From Celeribacter litoreus (GTDB lineage: Bacteria; Pseudomonadota; Alphaproteobacteria; Rhodobacterales; Rhodobacteraceae): a stretch of DNA of 64,000 nucleotides. Shown one piece after another: positions 44,337 to 52,906 of this stretch. Both the position numbers and the translations under genes were made by a program. Where the stretch lies: the NCBI RefSeq assembly GCF_020165855.1, contig NZ_JAIUFY010000014.1:1-64000 (forward strand). The letters are read 5' to 3'. Every line of letters starts with the position of its first letter. The first letter of the stretch is position 1. The notes beneath the pieces are model-generated. The model saw only the letters and a program-made list of their open reading frames with translations. It was not told where the DNA came from and ran no database searches.

Positions 44337-44357
44337 AAGGGGCCGATCCGGCCCCTT
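44337..44357 (+). terminator. Terminator after the lysis cassette
   Basis: AAGGGGCC and GGCCCCTT form an 8-bp stem with a 5-base loop, followed by TCTC. It separates the cassette from ccmF. Confidence 0.65.
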
Positions 44358-44459
44358 TCTCACATGTTCCCTACGAAAGTCGAGATGCGACAGGTGAGCG
44401 CAACCCATTGGCGGGGCCGCTCGAACACGGTAAAACCTCCTGAAAAGGGAGACACGCAT

Positions 44460-46430
44460 ATGCTCGTAGAACTTGGACATTTTGCCCTCGTGATGGCCTT
44501 CGTTGTGGCAATCGCGCAAACGGTTCTGCCGCTTTGGGGCGCGCAGACTGGCAATCGGGCGATGATGGCGGTGTCAGAACCTGCGGCGCTCGTGCAACTC
44601 GTGTTGATTGCGTTCTCCTTTGGCGTGCTGACCTATGCGTTCGTCACCTCCGATTTCTCTCTCAAAGTCGTGGTCGATAACTCCCACACGCTCAAACCGA
44701 TGCTTTACAAAGTCTCCGGCGTATGGGGGAACCACGAAGGCTCTATGCTTCTTTGGGTGCTGATCCTCGCGCTGTTTGGTGGCGCGGCGGCGCTCTTTGG
44801 CACGAACCTGCCGGAGACGCTCCGCGCCCGTGTGATCGGGGTGCAGGGGTCTATCGGTGTGGCGTTTCTCGCCTTCATTCTATTCACGTCCAACCCGTTC
44901 CTGCGGCTCGAATTTCCCCCGATGAACGGCGAGGACCTCAATCCGCTGCTCCAAGACCCTGGTTTGGCCTTCCACCCGCCGTTCCTCTATCTCGGCTATG
45001 TGGGCCTCTCCATGACCTTCTCCTTTGCCGTCGCTGCCCTCCTCGAAGGGCGCGTGGATGCCGCATGGGGGCGTTGGGTGCGGCCATGGACGCTTGCGGC
45101 GTGGGTGTTCCTGACCATCGGTATCGGCCTCGGGTCGTGGTGGGCGTATTACGAGCTGGGCTGGGGCGGGTTCTGGTTCTGGGATCCGGTCGAAAACGCC
45201 TCCTTCATGCCGTGGCTCTTCGCGGCGGCTCTGCTGCACTCCGCCATCGTGGTGGAAAAGCGCGAGACGCTCAAAAGCTGGACCATTCTGCTCGCCATTA
45301 TGGCCTTTGGCTTCTCCCTGATCGGGACCTTCCTCGTCCGCTCGGGGGTCATTACCTCGGTCCACGCCTTCGCCAACGACCCAGAACGCGGGATTTTCAT
45401 TCTGCTGATCCTCGCGATTTTCATGGGCGGCGCATTGACCCTTTTCACCGTCCGCGCGGCCTCCATGCAGGCGAAGGGCGTGTTCTCCCTGATGTCGCGC
45501 GAAAGCGCGCTCGTGATGAACAACATCCTGCTCGCGGTTGCGGCCATGGTCGTGTTCATCGGCACCATCTGGCCGCTCGTGGCGGAGGCCTTCTGGGCGC
45601 GGAAACTTTCTGTCGGCCCGCCGTTCTTTAACGCCGCCTTTACGCCGTTCTTCACCATTCTGGCGATCATCCTGCCCATCGGGGCGATCCTGCCGTGGAA
45701 GCGTGCGAAGCTCGGCGCGACGGTCAAGAAACTCGTGCCGTCGATCATCCTCGCCTTCGCTGTGCTCGGTCTCATCTGGTCGATCCAGACGCAGAAGACG
45801 CTGCTGGGGCCGATTGGTCTCGCGCTTGGCACATGGCTCCTTGCGGGCGCGGTGCAGGACATTCTTCTTCGCACGGGTAAGAAGGTGAACTTCTCCCGCC
45901 TCTGGCGTCTGCCGCGTGCGGATTGCGGGCGTTTGTTGGCGCATGGCGGTCTCGGGATCACCATGGCGGGCATTGCGGGCCTGACTGCTTGGACCGTCGA
46001 AGATATTCGCGTCGTCCAAGTTGGCGAGACGTTCGAGGTCGCGGGCTATACCATCGCGCTCGAAGATGTGGAGCGGGTGCAAGGGCCGAACTACGTGTCC
46101 ACGATGGCGTCCCTCGCCGTCTTCCAGAAAGGCAAGAAAATCGCGACCCTGCATCCGGAAAAACGCTCTTATCCGGTGGCTCAAATGCCCACGACCGAAG
46201 CCGGTATCGACAACGGCTTCCTGCGGGACGTCTATCTCGTGATCGGCGATATCCAATCCAACGGCGGCTGGGCTGTCCGCACCTATATCAAGCCTCTGGC
46301 AAACTGGATCTGGGGCGGCTCGATCATCATGTCGCTGGGTGGCTTCCTGTCGCTCTCTGACCGTCGCTATCGCGTCGCCGCAGGCGCCCGCAAAGTGAAA
46401 ACCACCACAGCCGGAGTGCCCGCCGAATGA
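44460..46430 (+). CDS. ccmF: Haem lyase subunit CcmF
   Basis: A 656-residue polytopic membrane protein with the haem-handling tryptophan-rich motif WGGFWFWDPVENASFMPWL near 235-255, conserved HPP (AFHPPFLYLGYVG near 164-176) and further helices to about 620. It attaches haem to apocytochromes with CcmH. Start ATG 44460 has GGGAGA upstream. It overlaps ccmH by 4 bases. The high demand for c-type haem fits the Sox cytochromes in this window. Confidence 0.95.
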   Translation: MLVELGHFALVMAFVVAIAQTVLPLWGAQTGNRAMMAVSEPAALVQLVLIAFSFGVLTYAFVTSDFSLKVVVDNSHTLKPMLYKVSGVWGNHEGSMLLWVLILALFGGAAALFGTNLPETLRARVIGVQGSIGVAFLAFILFTSNPFLRLEFPPMNGEDLNPLLQDPGLAFHPPFLYLGYVGLSMTFSFAVAALLEGRVDAAWGRWVRPWTLAAWVFLTIGIGLGSWWAYYELGWGGFWFWDPVENASFMPWLFAAALLHSAIVVEKRETLKSWTILLAIMAFGFSLIGTFLVRSGVITSVHAFANDPERGIFILLILAIFMGGALTLFTVRAASMQAKGVFSLMSRESALVMNNILLAVAAMVVFIGTIWPLVAEAFWARKLSVGPPFFNAAFTPFFTILAIILPIGAILPWKRAKLGATVKKLVPSIILAFAVLGLIWSIQTQKTLLGPIGLALGTWLLAGAVQDILLRTGKKVNFSRLWRLPRADCGRLLAHGGLGITMAGIAGLTAWTVEDIRVVQVGETFEVAGYTIALEDVERVQGPNYVSTMASLAVFQKGKKIATLHPEKRSYPVAQMPTTEAGIDNGFLRDVYLVIGDIQSNGGWAVRTYIKPLANWIWGGSIIMSLGGFLSLSDRRYRVAAGARKVKTTTAGVPAE

Positions 46431-46879
46431 AACGTCTCTTTCTGGTCCTCGCACTCCTGATGGCCTCGCCGGTCATGGCTGTGCAGCCTGACGAAGTCCT
46501 CTCCGACCCCGTTCTCGAAGAGCGCGCGCGTGACATTTCGCAGGGCCTGCGCTGTCTCGTCTGCCGCAACGAGAACATTGACGAGAGCAACGCGACGCTC
46601 GCCAAAGACCTGCGTTTGCTTGTCCGTGAGCGTCTCGTGGAAGGCGACACCAATGAGGAGGTCGTGGACTATGTGGTCAACCGCTACGGTGAATATGTGC
46701 TGCTGAAACCGACACTCACGGGTGCCAACAAACTCCTGTGGGTCGCTGGGCCGGTCATGCTGTTGATCGCTCTGGGTATTGGCATCTCCTTTATCCGTCG
46801 CCGCTCGGTCGCGACCGAGGACGAGGTGGCGCTTTCCGAAGATGAACAGAAACGCCTCGACGCGCTCTTGCACGAGTGA
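46427..46879 (+). CDS. ccmH: Thiol reductase CcmH
   Basis: A 150-residue protein with a signal sequence (about 1-18), the LRCLVC motif (Cys43 and Cys46 in RCLVCRNENI), and a C-terminal membrane helix (about 104-122). It presents reduced apocytochrome cysteines to the haem lyase. It starts inside the end of ccmF (ATGA overlap). Confidence 0.93.
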   Translation: MKRLFLVLALLMASPVMAVQPDEVLSDPVLEERARDISQGLRCLVCRNENIDESNATLAKDLRLLVRERLVEGDTNEEVVDYVVNRYGEYVLLKPTLTGANKLLWVAGPVMLLIALGIGISFIRRRSVATEDEVALSEDEQKRLDALLHE

Positions 46880-47100
46880 CCGCCCCTCCAGTCCGCCTGA
46901 TTTGCCCCGCCGCTTGCACCAAGTCGGCGGGGTTTCTATATCTGGGGCATCGGTCTGCAGTTCACCGAGTCGCTGCCGGTCCCCTTGGGACTACGCTGAA
47001 CCTGCTTTTCTTTACGACCATCCGGTTTTCCGCGCGTCACGCGTGGGCCAAGGGCAGCTCCCCGCACGACCATACTGACGCGATCAACGGAGATAGACCG

Positions 47101-47628
47101 ATGACTCGTGAGGCCATTTCTCTCACTCTTCCCGACGTGTCCGCATTCGCGCGCACGCTCAAATCCGATCTGGGGGACGCCTCCCCCGGACACCAAACCC
47201 TCTTGAACGCCATCGCGCGGGCAGGGGGATACCGCAATTTCCAGCACCTGAAAGCCACGCAGAGCATGGCGGAGCCAGTCGAACCCGCCGAAGGGCGCGC
47301 CGTCACACGCGCGCTTGCGCGGTTCACAGAGGGTGGTCTGTTGGAAAGTTGGTCCACCAAGCGCAAGGTGCGTCAGCATTGTCTCTGGGCGCTCTGGGCA
47401 CAGGTGCCGCCGCGCACCGAGTTCACAGAACGCACGATTTCGGACCTGTTCGACACGATGACCGTGTTCCGCGATCCGGCGCAAATCCGGCGCTCTCTCA
47501 TCGAGGACGGGCTTTTGACGCGCACAATCGACGGATCGGTCTACACGCGCGTTGAGGCTGTGCCGGACGAAACTGCCAAGGCTGTGATCCGCGCTGTGGC
47601 TTTGCGACGGCGAGACGCGGCAAAATAA
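47101..47628 (+). CDS. DUF2087-domain protein
   Basis: A 175-residue protein. The C-terminal half (about 72-165) matches the DUF2087 pattern: LARFTEGGLLESWSTKRKVRQHCLWALW, then FTERTISDLFDTMTVFRDPAQIRRSLIEDGLLTRTIDGSVYTRV. These domains sometimes sit in regulators; here the N-terminal part (ISLTLPDVSAFARTLKSDLG, then HQTLLNAIARAGGYRNFQHLK) resembles a small DNA- or RNA-binding module found with DUF2087. The function is unknown. The start has GGAGATAGACCG ahead of it. Confidence 0.7.
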   Translation: MTREAISLTLPDVSAFARTLKSDLGDASPGHQTLLNAIARAGGYRNFQHLKATQSMAEPVEPAEGRAVTRALARFTEGGLLESWSTKRKVRQHCLWALWAQVPPRTEFTERTISDLFDTMTVFRDPAQIRRSLIEDGLLTRTIDGSVYTRVEAVPDETAKAVIRAVALRRRDAAK

Positions 47629-47705
47629 GAAGTGACGGGGCGTCTCTCTTTCATTTGCTTTCCAAGTCCATATCTTGGGAGCGAACACAGGGAGAGAGGC
47701 GCCCC

Positions 47706-48482
47706 ATGCATTACGATACCATCCGTGTCAGCCACGAAAACGGCGTCGCCACGATCACCCTCCATCGTCCAGAGGTCAAAAACGCGCTGAACACCCAGAT
47801 GCGCGCGGAGATCACGCACGCTGTGCGCGACGCGTCGAAAACGGCGCGGGTGGTGGTTCTGACGGGCGAAGGCTCCGCGTTCTGCTCCGGTCAGGACCTC
47901 GGCGACGGGGTGAATGCCAACACCGCCGACCTTGAACGCACGTTGCGTGACGAATACGAGCCAATGCTCTACGCGATCCATGATTGCCCCGTGCCGACTG
48001 TGGCGGCGGTCAATGGCGCAGCTGCGGGAGCGGGCGCGTCTTTGGCCCTGTCGTGCGACGTGGTGATTGCGAGCGAGGCGGCGATCTTTGTGCAGGCCTT
48101 CTCGCGGATCGGCCTTATTCCGGATGCGGGCGGGACCTATGTTCTGCCGCGTCTTGTCGGCCTTGCCCGTGCCATGGGCGCTGCGCTCTTTGCCGATGAA
48201 ATCACGGCGGCGCAGGCGGTTCAGTGGGGCATGATCTACGAGGCGGTGCCAGAGGGAGATTTCGAGGCGCACTGGCGCGCGAGGGCGGCCCATCTGGCAA
48301 AGGGTCCGACGGTGGCCTATCGCCATATCAAAGAGGCCATGCACGCCTCCTACGACAACACACTAGAGCAGCAACTCGGGCTCGAGGCGAAACTCCAGAA
48401 CCACTGCGGGCAGACCCGCGATTTCAAGGAAGGGGTCCTTGCCTTCCTTGAAAAGCGCAAGCCGCGATACGAGGGGCGGTAA
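47706..48482 (+). CDS. Enoyl-CoA hydratase/isomerase, PaaG-like
   Basis: A 258-residue crotonase-family protein. It has LHRPEVKNALN, the oxyanion-hole segments SAFCSGQDLGD (about 60-70) and VNGAAAGAGASLALSCDVV (about 101-119), and RIGLIPDAGGTYVLPRLVG (about 137-155). The Asp in IPDAGGTY and the SGQDL form resemble PaaG, which isomerises the ring-epoxide of phenylacetyl-CoA, but no other paa gene is beside it. Start ATG 47706 follows GGGAGAGAGG. Confidence 0.8.
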   Translation: MHYDTIRVSHENGVATITLHRPEVKNALNTQMRAEITHAVRDASKTARVVVLTGEGSAFCSGQDLGDGVNANTADLERTLRDEYEPMLYAIHDCPVPTVAAVNGAAAGAGASLALSCDVVIASEAAIFVQAFSRIGLIPDAGGTYVLPRLVGLARAMGAALFADEITAAQAVQWGMIYEAVPEGDFEAHWRARAAHLAKGPTVAYRHIKEAMHASYDNTLEQQLGLEAKLQNHCGQTRDFKEGVLAFLEKRKPRYEGR

Positions 48483-48500
48483 GGCCCCTCGCGGTTCGCT

Positions 48501-49064
48501 TTAGGCCGGAACAGCGGCCTTTTCCCACGCGAATTTCTGCATGATCGGATCGACTGGCGTTTTTGCGAGGTGGTTGGTGTAGTTGCTCATCACCTTCTGC
48601 GCGACGCCGAGCACGACTTCTAGGACGTGACGCTCAGAATACCCCGCCTCAAAGAAGGTCTTCAGATCTGCCTCGGTCGGGTTCCCACGGCTCCGCACCA
48701 TCGTGAGGGTAAAGTCCCGAAGCGCCTCAAGACGCGCGGTCGGCAGCGGTGTTTCATCGCGTAGCGCGTTCGAGATCGCATCGTCCACGCCCATCGACTT
48801 CGCGATCCCCGTATGCGCGGGGACGCAGTAATGGCACGCGTGTTCGACGTTGATCGCCTGCCAGACAACGGTTTTCTCGTCGTTATCAAAGCTCGTGGCG
48901 AGGAAGAGGCGGTGCAACTCCTGATAGCCCTCTAGCAGCCCTGGTGCGGCTGCCATGACGGCGTGGAGGCCGGGGAGGCGGCCGAAGGCTTTTTCCGAGC
49001 GCTCCATGAAGGGGAGGCTCTCGGTGGGGGCGGTGTCTTTGGTCAGTTTTGGGAAATTGCTCAT
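48501..49064 (-). CDS. Carboxymuconolactone decarboxylase/AhpD-like protein
   Basis: A 187-residue CMD-family protein with the redox motif CHYCVPAH (Cys77, Cys80, His84) near the middle. Members with CxxCxxxH act like AhpD, as disulfide-linked peroxidase partners. It is divergent from a TetR gene across a 150-base gap holding a strong inverted repeat, so the regulator likely represses it. Expression is probably induced by an oxidant or electrophile, which is inference. Confidence 0.8.
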   Translation of the reverse strand: MSNFPKLTKDTAPTESLPFMERSEKAFGRLPGLHAVMAAAPGLLEGYQELHRLFLATSFDNDEKTVVWQAINVEHACHYCVPAHTGIAKSMGVDDAISNALRDETPLPTARLEALRDFTLTMVRSRGNPTEADLKTFFEAGYSERHVLEVVLGVAQKVMSNYTNHLAKTPVDPIMQKFAWEKAAVPA

Positions 49065-49114
49065 GTGCGTGTCCTTTGGATGTCTGTGTCTTCAATTGGG
49101 ACTCTTGTAATCAG

Positions 49115-49160
49115 TTTTTAAGTGATCGCTCAATAATATATTTGAGCAATCACTTAAAAA
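49115..49160. promoter_or_regulatory. Large inverted-repeat operator between the CMD gene and tetR
   Basis: Two 19-base arms (49115-49133 and 49142-49160) are complementary except at one position, separated by an 8-base AT spacer. Each arm includes AAGTGAT and GCTCAA. It lies midway between the divergent genes, 51 bases from the CMD start and 55 bases from the tetR start, and probably binds two TetR dimers or one large complex. Confidence 0.75.
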
Positions 49161-49214
49161 TGAGCACACGTGATTTTTCTTTCCCAAATCGAGTGGAGCG
49201 CCTAGATACTCCCT

Positions 49215-49811
49215 ATGGGACGCCCACCATCATATGACCGCGAGACTGCACTTGATCAGGCCTTGGAGACCTTCTGGGCCAAGGGCTATCACGCGACGTC
49301 TCTCAAGGACCTCGAAGCCGCGCTCAAAATGAACCCCGGTTCGATTTATGCGGCCTTCGGCTCCAAAGATGCGCTGTTCGAAGCCGCGCTTGATCGTTAC
49401 GCCGCGCGGTCCAAAAAGCTTTGGGCCGAAAATGGAGGCGGGTACGATAGCCCACTGTCGTCGCTTGCGAATTTCCTGCGTGATCTCGGTGGCGGGTCTC
49501 CGACTGTGCAGGGGCCGGGGCGGGCCTGTATGCTGATCAAGACGCTTCTGGAGCTGTCCGGTCGTGAGGGCGAGCTTGGCCAAAAAGCGCGCGGGTTCCT
49601 CGATGCCAATGAGGCGGATTTCAAAGCTGTGTTCGACCGTGCGCGAGACCTCGGGGAAATTGCGCCGGATGCGGATACAGACTTGCTCGCGATGCGGATG
49701 CTGAGTTTTGTGTTCGGGCTGCGTGTGCAATTGGAAAAAGAGGGCCTGACGGACCGCGTCGCCGCCCACGCCGAAGACCTCGCGCAGCAAATTGAGGCGC
49801 TGCGCGTCTGA
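49215..49811 (+). CDS. TetR-family repressor
   Basis: A 198-residue TetR protein. The HTH is ALETFWAKGYHATSLKDLEAALKMNPGSIYAAFGSKDALF (about 17-56). The ligand domain ends in a helix with DRVAAHAEDLAQQIEALRV. A cysteine in GRACMLIKTLLELSG could serve as a redox or electrophile sensor, as in NemR-like proteins. It is divergent from the CMD gene, with a strong palindrome between them. Confidence 0.85.
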   Translation: MGRPPSYDRETALDQALETFWAKGYHATSLKDLEAALKMNPGSIYAAFGSKDALFEAALDRYAARSKKLWAENGGGYDSPLSSLANFLRDLGGGSPTVQGPGRACMLIKTLLELSGREGELGQKARGFLDANEADFKAVFDRARDLGEIAPDADTDLLAMRMLSFVFGLRVQLEKEGLTDRVAAHAEDLAQQIEALRV

Positions 49812-49843
49812 ACACGCCACACACTCACCCACAGAGACGAAAA

Positions 49844-49865
49844 AACCCGCCGTTTCCGGCGGGTT
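49844..49865. terminator. Bidirectional terminator between tetR and gltA
   Basis: AACCCGCCG and CGGCGGGTT pair over 9 bp with a 4-base loop, with A-run and T-run on the two sides. Confidence 0.85.
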
Positions 49866-49889
49866 TTCTATTCTTGTTTCGGAGCGAAC

Positions 49890-51188
49890 TTAGTCGCGAT
49901 CTTCGACGTTCACATAGTTGCGCTCGTTCTCGCCAGTGTAGAGCTGACGCGGACGGCCGATTTTCATTGCCGGATCTTCGATCATTTCTTTCCACTGGGA
50001 AATCCAGCCGATGGTGCGCGATAGCGCGAAGATCGGGGTGAACATCGCAGTCGGGAAGCCCATGGCTTCGAGAATGATGCCGGAGTAGAAGTCGACGTTC
50101 GGGAAGAGTTTCTTCTCTGCAAAATACGGATCGGCCAGAGCCTGCTTTTCGAGCTCTTTGGCGACCTGCAAGGTCGGGTTGTTTTCAACGCCGAGCAGTT
50201 CGAGAACTTCGTCTGCGGACTGTTTCATCACCTTCGCACGCGGGTCGAAGTTTTTGTAGACGCGGTGACCGAAGCCCATGAGGCGGAACGGATCGTTCTT
50301 GTCTTTCGCGCGGGCGATGAATTCCGGAATACGGTCAACAGTGCCGATTTCGCGGAGCATTTCGAGACATGCCTGGTTTGCGCCGCCGTGTGCCGGGCCC
50401 CAGAGACAAGCGATACCTGCAGCGATACAGGCGAACGGGTTCGCGCCGGAAGAGGACGCCAGACGCACCGTGGAGGTGGAGGCGTTCTGCTCGTGGTCGG
50501 CGTGGAGCGTGAAGATACGGTCCATAGCGCGCGACAGGATCGGGTTCACCTCGTATTTCTCGGCCGGAACAGAGAAGCACATGTTGAGGAAGTTCGACGC
50601 GTAGTCGAGATCGTTGCGCGGATACACGAACGGCTGACCGATGGTGTATTTGTAGGCCATAGCCGCAATCGTCGGCATCTTCGCGATGAGGCGGATGGTC
50701 GCCACTTCACGCTGGTGCGCGTCTGCGATGTCGATGGAGTCGTGGTAGAAGGCGGACATAGCGCCAACCACACCGACCATGATGGCCATCGGGTGTGCGT
50801 CGCGGCGGAAGCCGGAGAAGAACTTGAGCATCTGCTCGTGCACCATGGTGTGGCGGGTCACGAGGTTCTCGAATTTCTCCATTTCGGCTGCGGTCGGCAG
50901 TTTTTCATAAAGAAGGAGGTAGCAAACTTCGAGGAAGTGGGACTTCTCGGCAAGCTCACCGATGGTATAGCCGCGGTGCAAAAGGATGCCAGCTTCACCG
51001 TCGATGTAGGTGATCGCGCTGTCGCAGGATGCGGTCGAGGTAAAGCCCGGATCGTAAGTAAAGACATCGGCCTGAGCGTAGAGTTTGCGGATGTCGATCA
51101 CATCGGGGCCGGCAGTCGGCGAAAAGACGGGCAGGTCGTAAGATTTGCCGTCGAGCGTCAGGGTCGCTGTCTTTGTAGATTCAGGCAT
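49890..51188 (-). CDS. gltA: Citrate synthase
   Basis: A 432-residue type II citrate synthase. Catalytic residues are His in [13 protein letters not shown] (about 272) and in [15 protein letters not shown] (about 314), and the Asp in [16 protein letters not shown] (about 370). It condenses oxaloacetate and acetyl-CoA. Start ATG 51188 with AAGGAA upstream was chosen over the in-frame ATG at 51263. The 237-base leader holds two hairpins (51331-51345 and 51363-51387) of unknown use. Confidence 0.96.
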   Translation of the reverse strand: MPESTKTATLTLDGKSYDLPVFSPTAGPDVIDIRKLYAQADVFTYDPGFTSTASCDSAITYIDGEAGILLHRGYTIGELAEKSHFLEVCYLLLYEKLPTAAEMEKFENLVTRHTMVHEQMLKFFSGFRRDAHPMAIMVGVVGAMSAFYHDSIDIADAHQREVATIRLIAKMPTIAAMAYKYTIGQPFVYPRNDLDYASNFLNMCFSVPAEKYEVNPILSRAMDRIFTLHADHEQNASTSTVRLASSSGANPFACIAAGIACLWGPAHGGANQACLEMLREIGTVDRIPEFIARAKDKNDPFRLMGFGHRVYKNFDPRAKVMKQSADEVLELLGVENNPTLQVAKELEKQALADPYFAEKKLFPNVDFYSGIILEAMGFPTAMFTPIFALSRTIGWISQWKEMIEDPAMKIGRPRQLYTGENERNYVNVEDRD

Positions 51189-51425
51189 ATTCGTTCCTTC
51201 GGTTGTCAGCGTCGCTGTCCCGTGGGCCGGAAACAGAACACTGGTGGTCACGCGGGCGCTCACAAAAAAGCGCCAGTTCGGCTCGGGTCCGGATGTATGT
51301 GTCAGGACCCTAAAAACATGCCGTCGGGATGTGGAACGCTTCCACGACCGTCAGGCGTGTTCCGTTCCCACATGAGATGGGAACGGCAATTTCCTAATCG
51401 TGACCGTCTCGAAACGTCGCCTCGG

Positions 51426-52847
51426 TCACTTATCTTCGCACGCTGCCTTAAAGTCTGCCAGACGGGCCAGCGTTTCGTCGCGGCCAAGCACCAGCATCAT
51501 ATCAAGGACACTGGGGGTGACAGCGCGACCGGCGAGCGCGGATCTCAAGGGTGCGGCAACTTTCCCGAACCCGATCTCACGCGCTGCCATGACGCAGCCA
51601 ACGGCCTCCTCCAAAGCGTCGTGCTCCCAGCTAGCACTTTGCAAGTGCGGCGTCAATTCTTCCAGTATACCATTGGATACAGAGTTGACCTGTTTTTGTG
51701 CCTTCTCGTCCATATCGAAGGGGCGGGAAACCAGTGCAAATCGTGATTTTTCAATCAGTTGTGGGTATGTTTTCGATGCACCTTTGACATAGGTCAAAGT
51801 CGCTTTCAGACGTGATTTTTGACCGTCTTCCAGAGCAGGCTCACCCGCCGCAGCCAAATACCCGTCGATTTCGCTCATGATTTCATCATCCGCCATCACA
51901 GCCATGTGCTGACCACAGATATTCTCAAGCTTCTTGGTGTCAAATCGGGCAGGGGCTTTGTTGATTCCCGACAGATCGAACCATTCCATTGCCTGCGCGT
52001 CGGAGAAGAATTCGTCGTCGCCGTGGCTCCAACCCAGACGCGCGAGATAGTTGCGCATGCCGGCCGCCGGATAGCCCATGGCCTGATATTCGGCCACGCC
52101 GGTTGCGCCATGGCGCTTCGACATCTTCTTGCCGTCCGGTCCGAAAATCAGCGGGATGTGGGCGTAGACGGGCAGGGGCCAACCCATCGCCTCATAGATC
52201 GTCATTTGGCGTGCGGCATTGGCGAGGTGATCATCCCCGCGAATGACATGGGTCACACCCATGTCGTGGTCATCCACAACAACAGCCAACATGTAGGTTG
52301 GTGTGCCATCAGAGCGTAACAGGATCATGTCATCGAGCTGATCATTACGGAAGGTCACGTCCCCTTGCACCTGATCTTTGACGACGGTCGCCCCTTCGCG
52401 CGGGGCTTTGACGCGGATCACATAGGGCGCGTCCGGATGGGTCGCCGGATCGGCATCGCGCCACGGGCTCCGGTAGAGCGTGCTTTCCTTGTTCGCGCGC
52501 GCCTGTTCGCGGAAGGCTTCGATCTCTTCCTGCGTCGCAAAACATTTGTAGGCCTTGCCCGCGGCGAGCATCTCACGCGCAACTTCCGCGTGACGGTCCG
52601 CGCGCTCAAACTGGCTCACCACATCGCCATCATAGTCGAGGCCCAGCCAGTGCATGCCGTCGAGAATGCCCTGCGTTGCCTCCGGCGTCGAGCGTGCGCG
52701 GTCAGTGTCTTCGATACGCAGAAGGAACTTACCTCCGCGCCCCCGTGCATAGAGCCAGGAGAACAGCGCCGTGCGGGCGGTGCCGATGTGCATGTCTCCG
52801 GTGGGGGATGGGGCGATACGTGTGACGACTTGGGATGTCTCGGACAT
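51426..52847 (-). CDS. gltX: Glutamyl-tRNA synthetase
   Basis: A 473-residue class I synthetase. The HIGH motif appears as HIGT in [18 protein letters not shown] (12-29) and KMSKS as KMSKRHGA (about 245). It charges tRNA-Glu. ATG 52847 was chosen over 52925 because the family sequence begins there. It is divergent from comEC with starts only 60 bases apart. Confidence 0.95.
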   Translation of the reverse strand: MSETSQVVTRIAPSPTGDMHIGTARTALFSWLYARGRGGKFLLRIEDTDRARSTPEATQGILDGMHWLGLDYDGDVVSQFERADRHAEVAREMLAAGKAYKCFATQEEIEAFREQARANKESTLYRSPWRDADPATHPDAPYVIRVKAPREGATVVKDQVQGDVTFRNDQLDDMILLRSDGTPTYMLAVVVDDHDMGVTHVIRGDDHLANAARQMTIYEAMGWPLPVYAHIPLIFGPDGKKMSKRHGATGVAEYQAMGYPAAGMRNYLARLGWSHGDDEFFSDAQAMEWFDLSGINKAPARFDTKKLENICGQHMAVMADDEIMSEIDGYLAAAGEPALEDGQKSRLKATLTYVKGASKTYPQLIEKSRFALVSRPFDMDEKAQKQVNSVSNGILEELTPHLQSASWEHDALEEAVGCVMAAREIGFGKVAAPLRSALAGRAVTPSVLDMMLVLGRDETLARLADFKAACEDK

Positions 52848-52906
52848 GGGGATGTTAATCCTTTGGTAACCATGTTTGCAGATGCTTTTCCCACACCGAA
52901 TACGGG

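Noticed and set aside
51286-51390. Riboswitch in the gltA leader
   Set aside because: Several hairpins are present, but they match no known riboswitch class that I can recognise.
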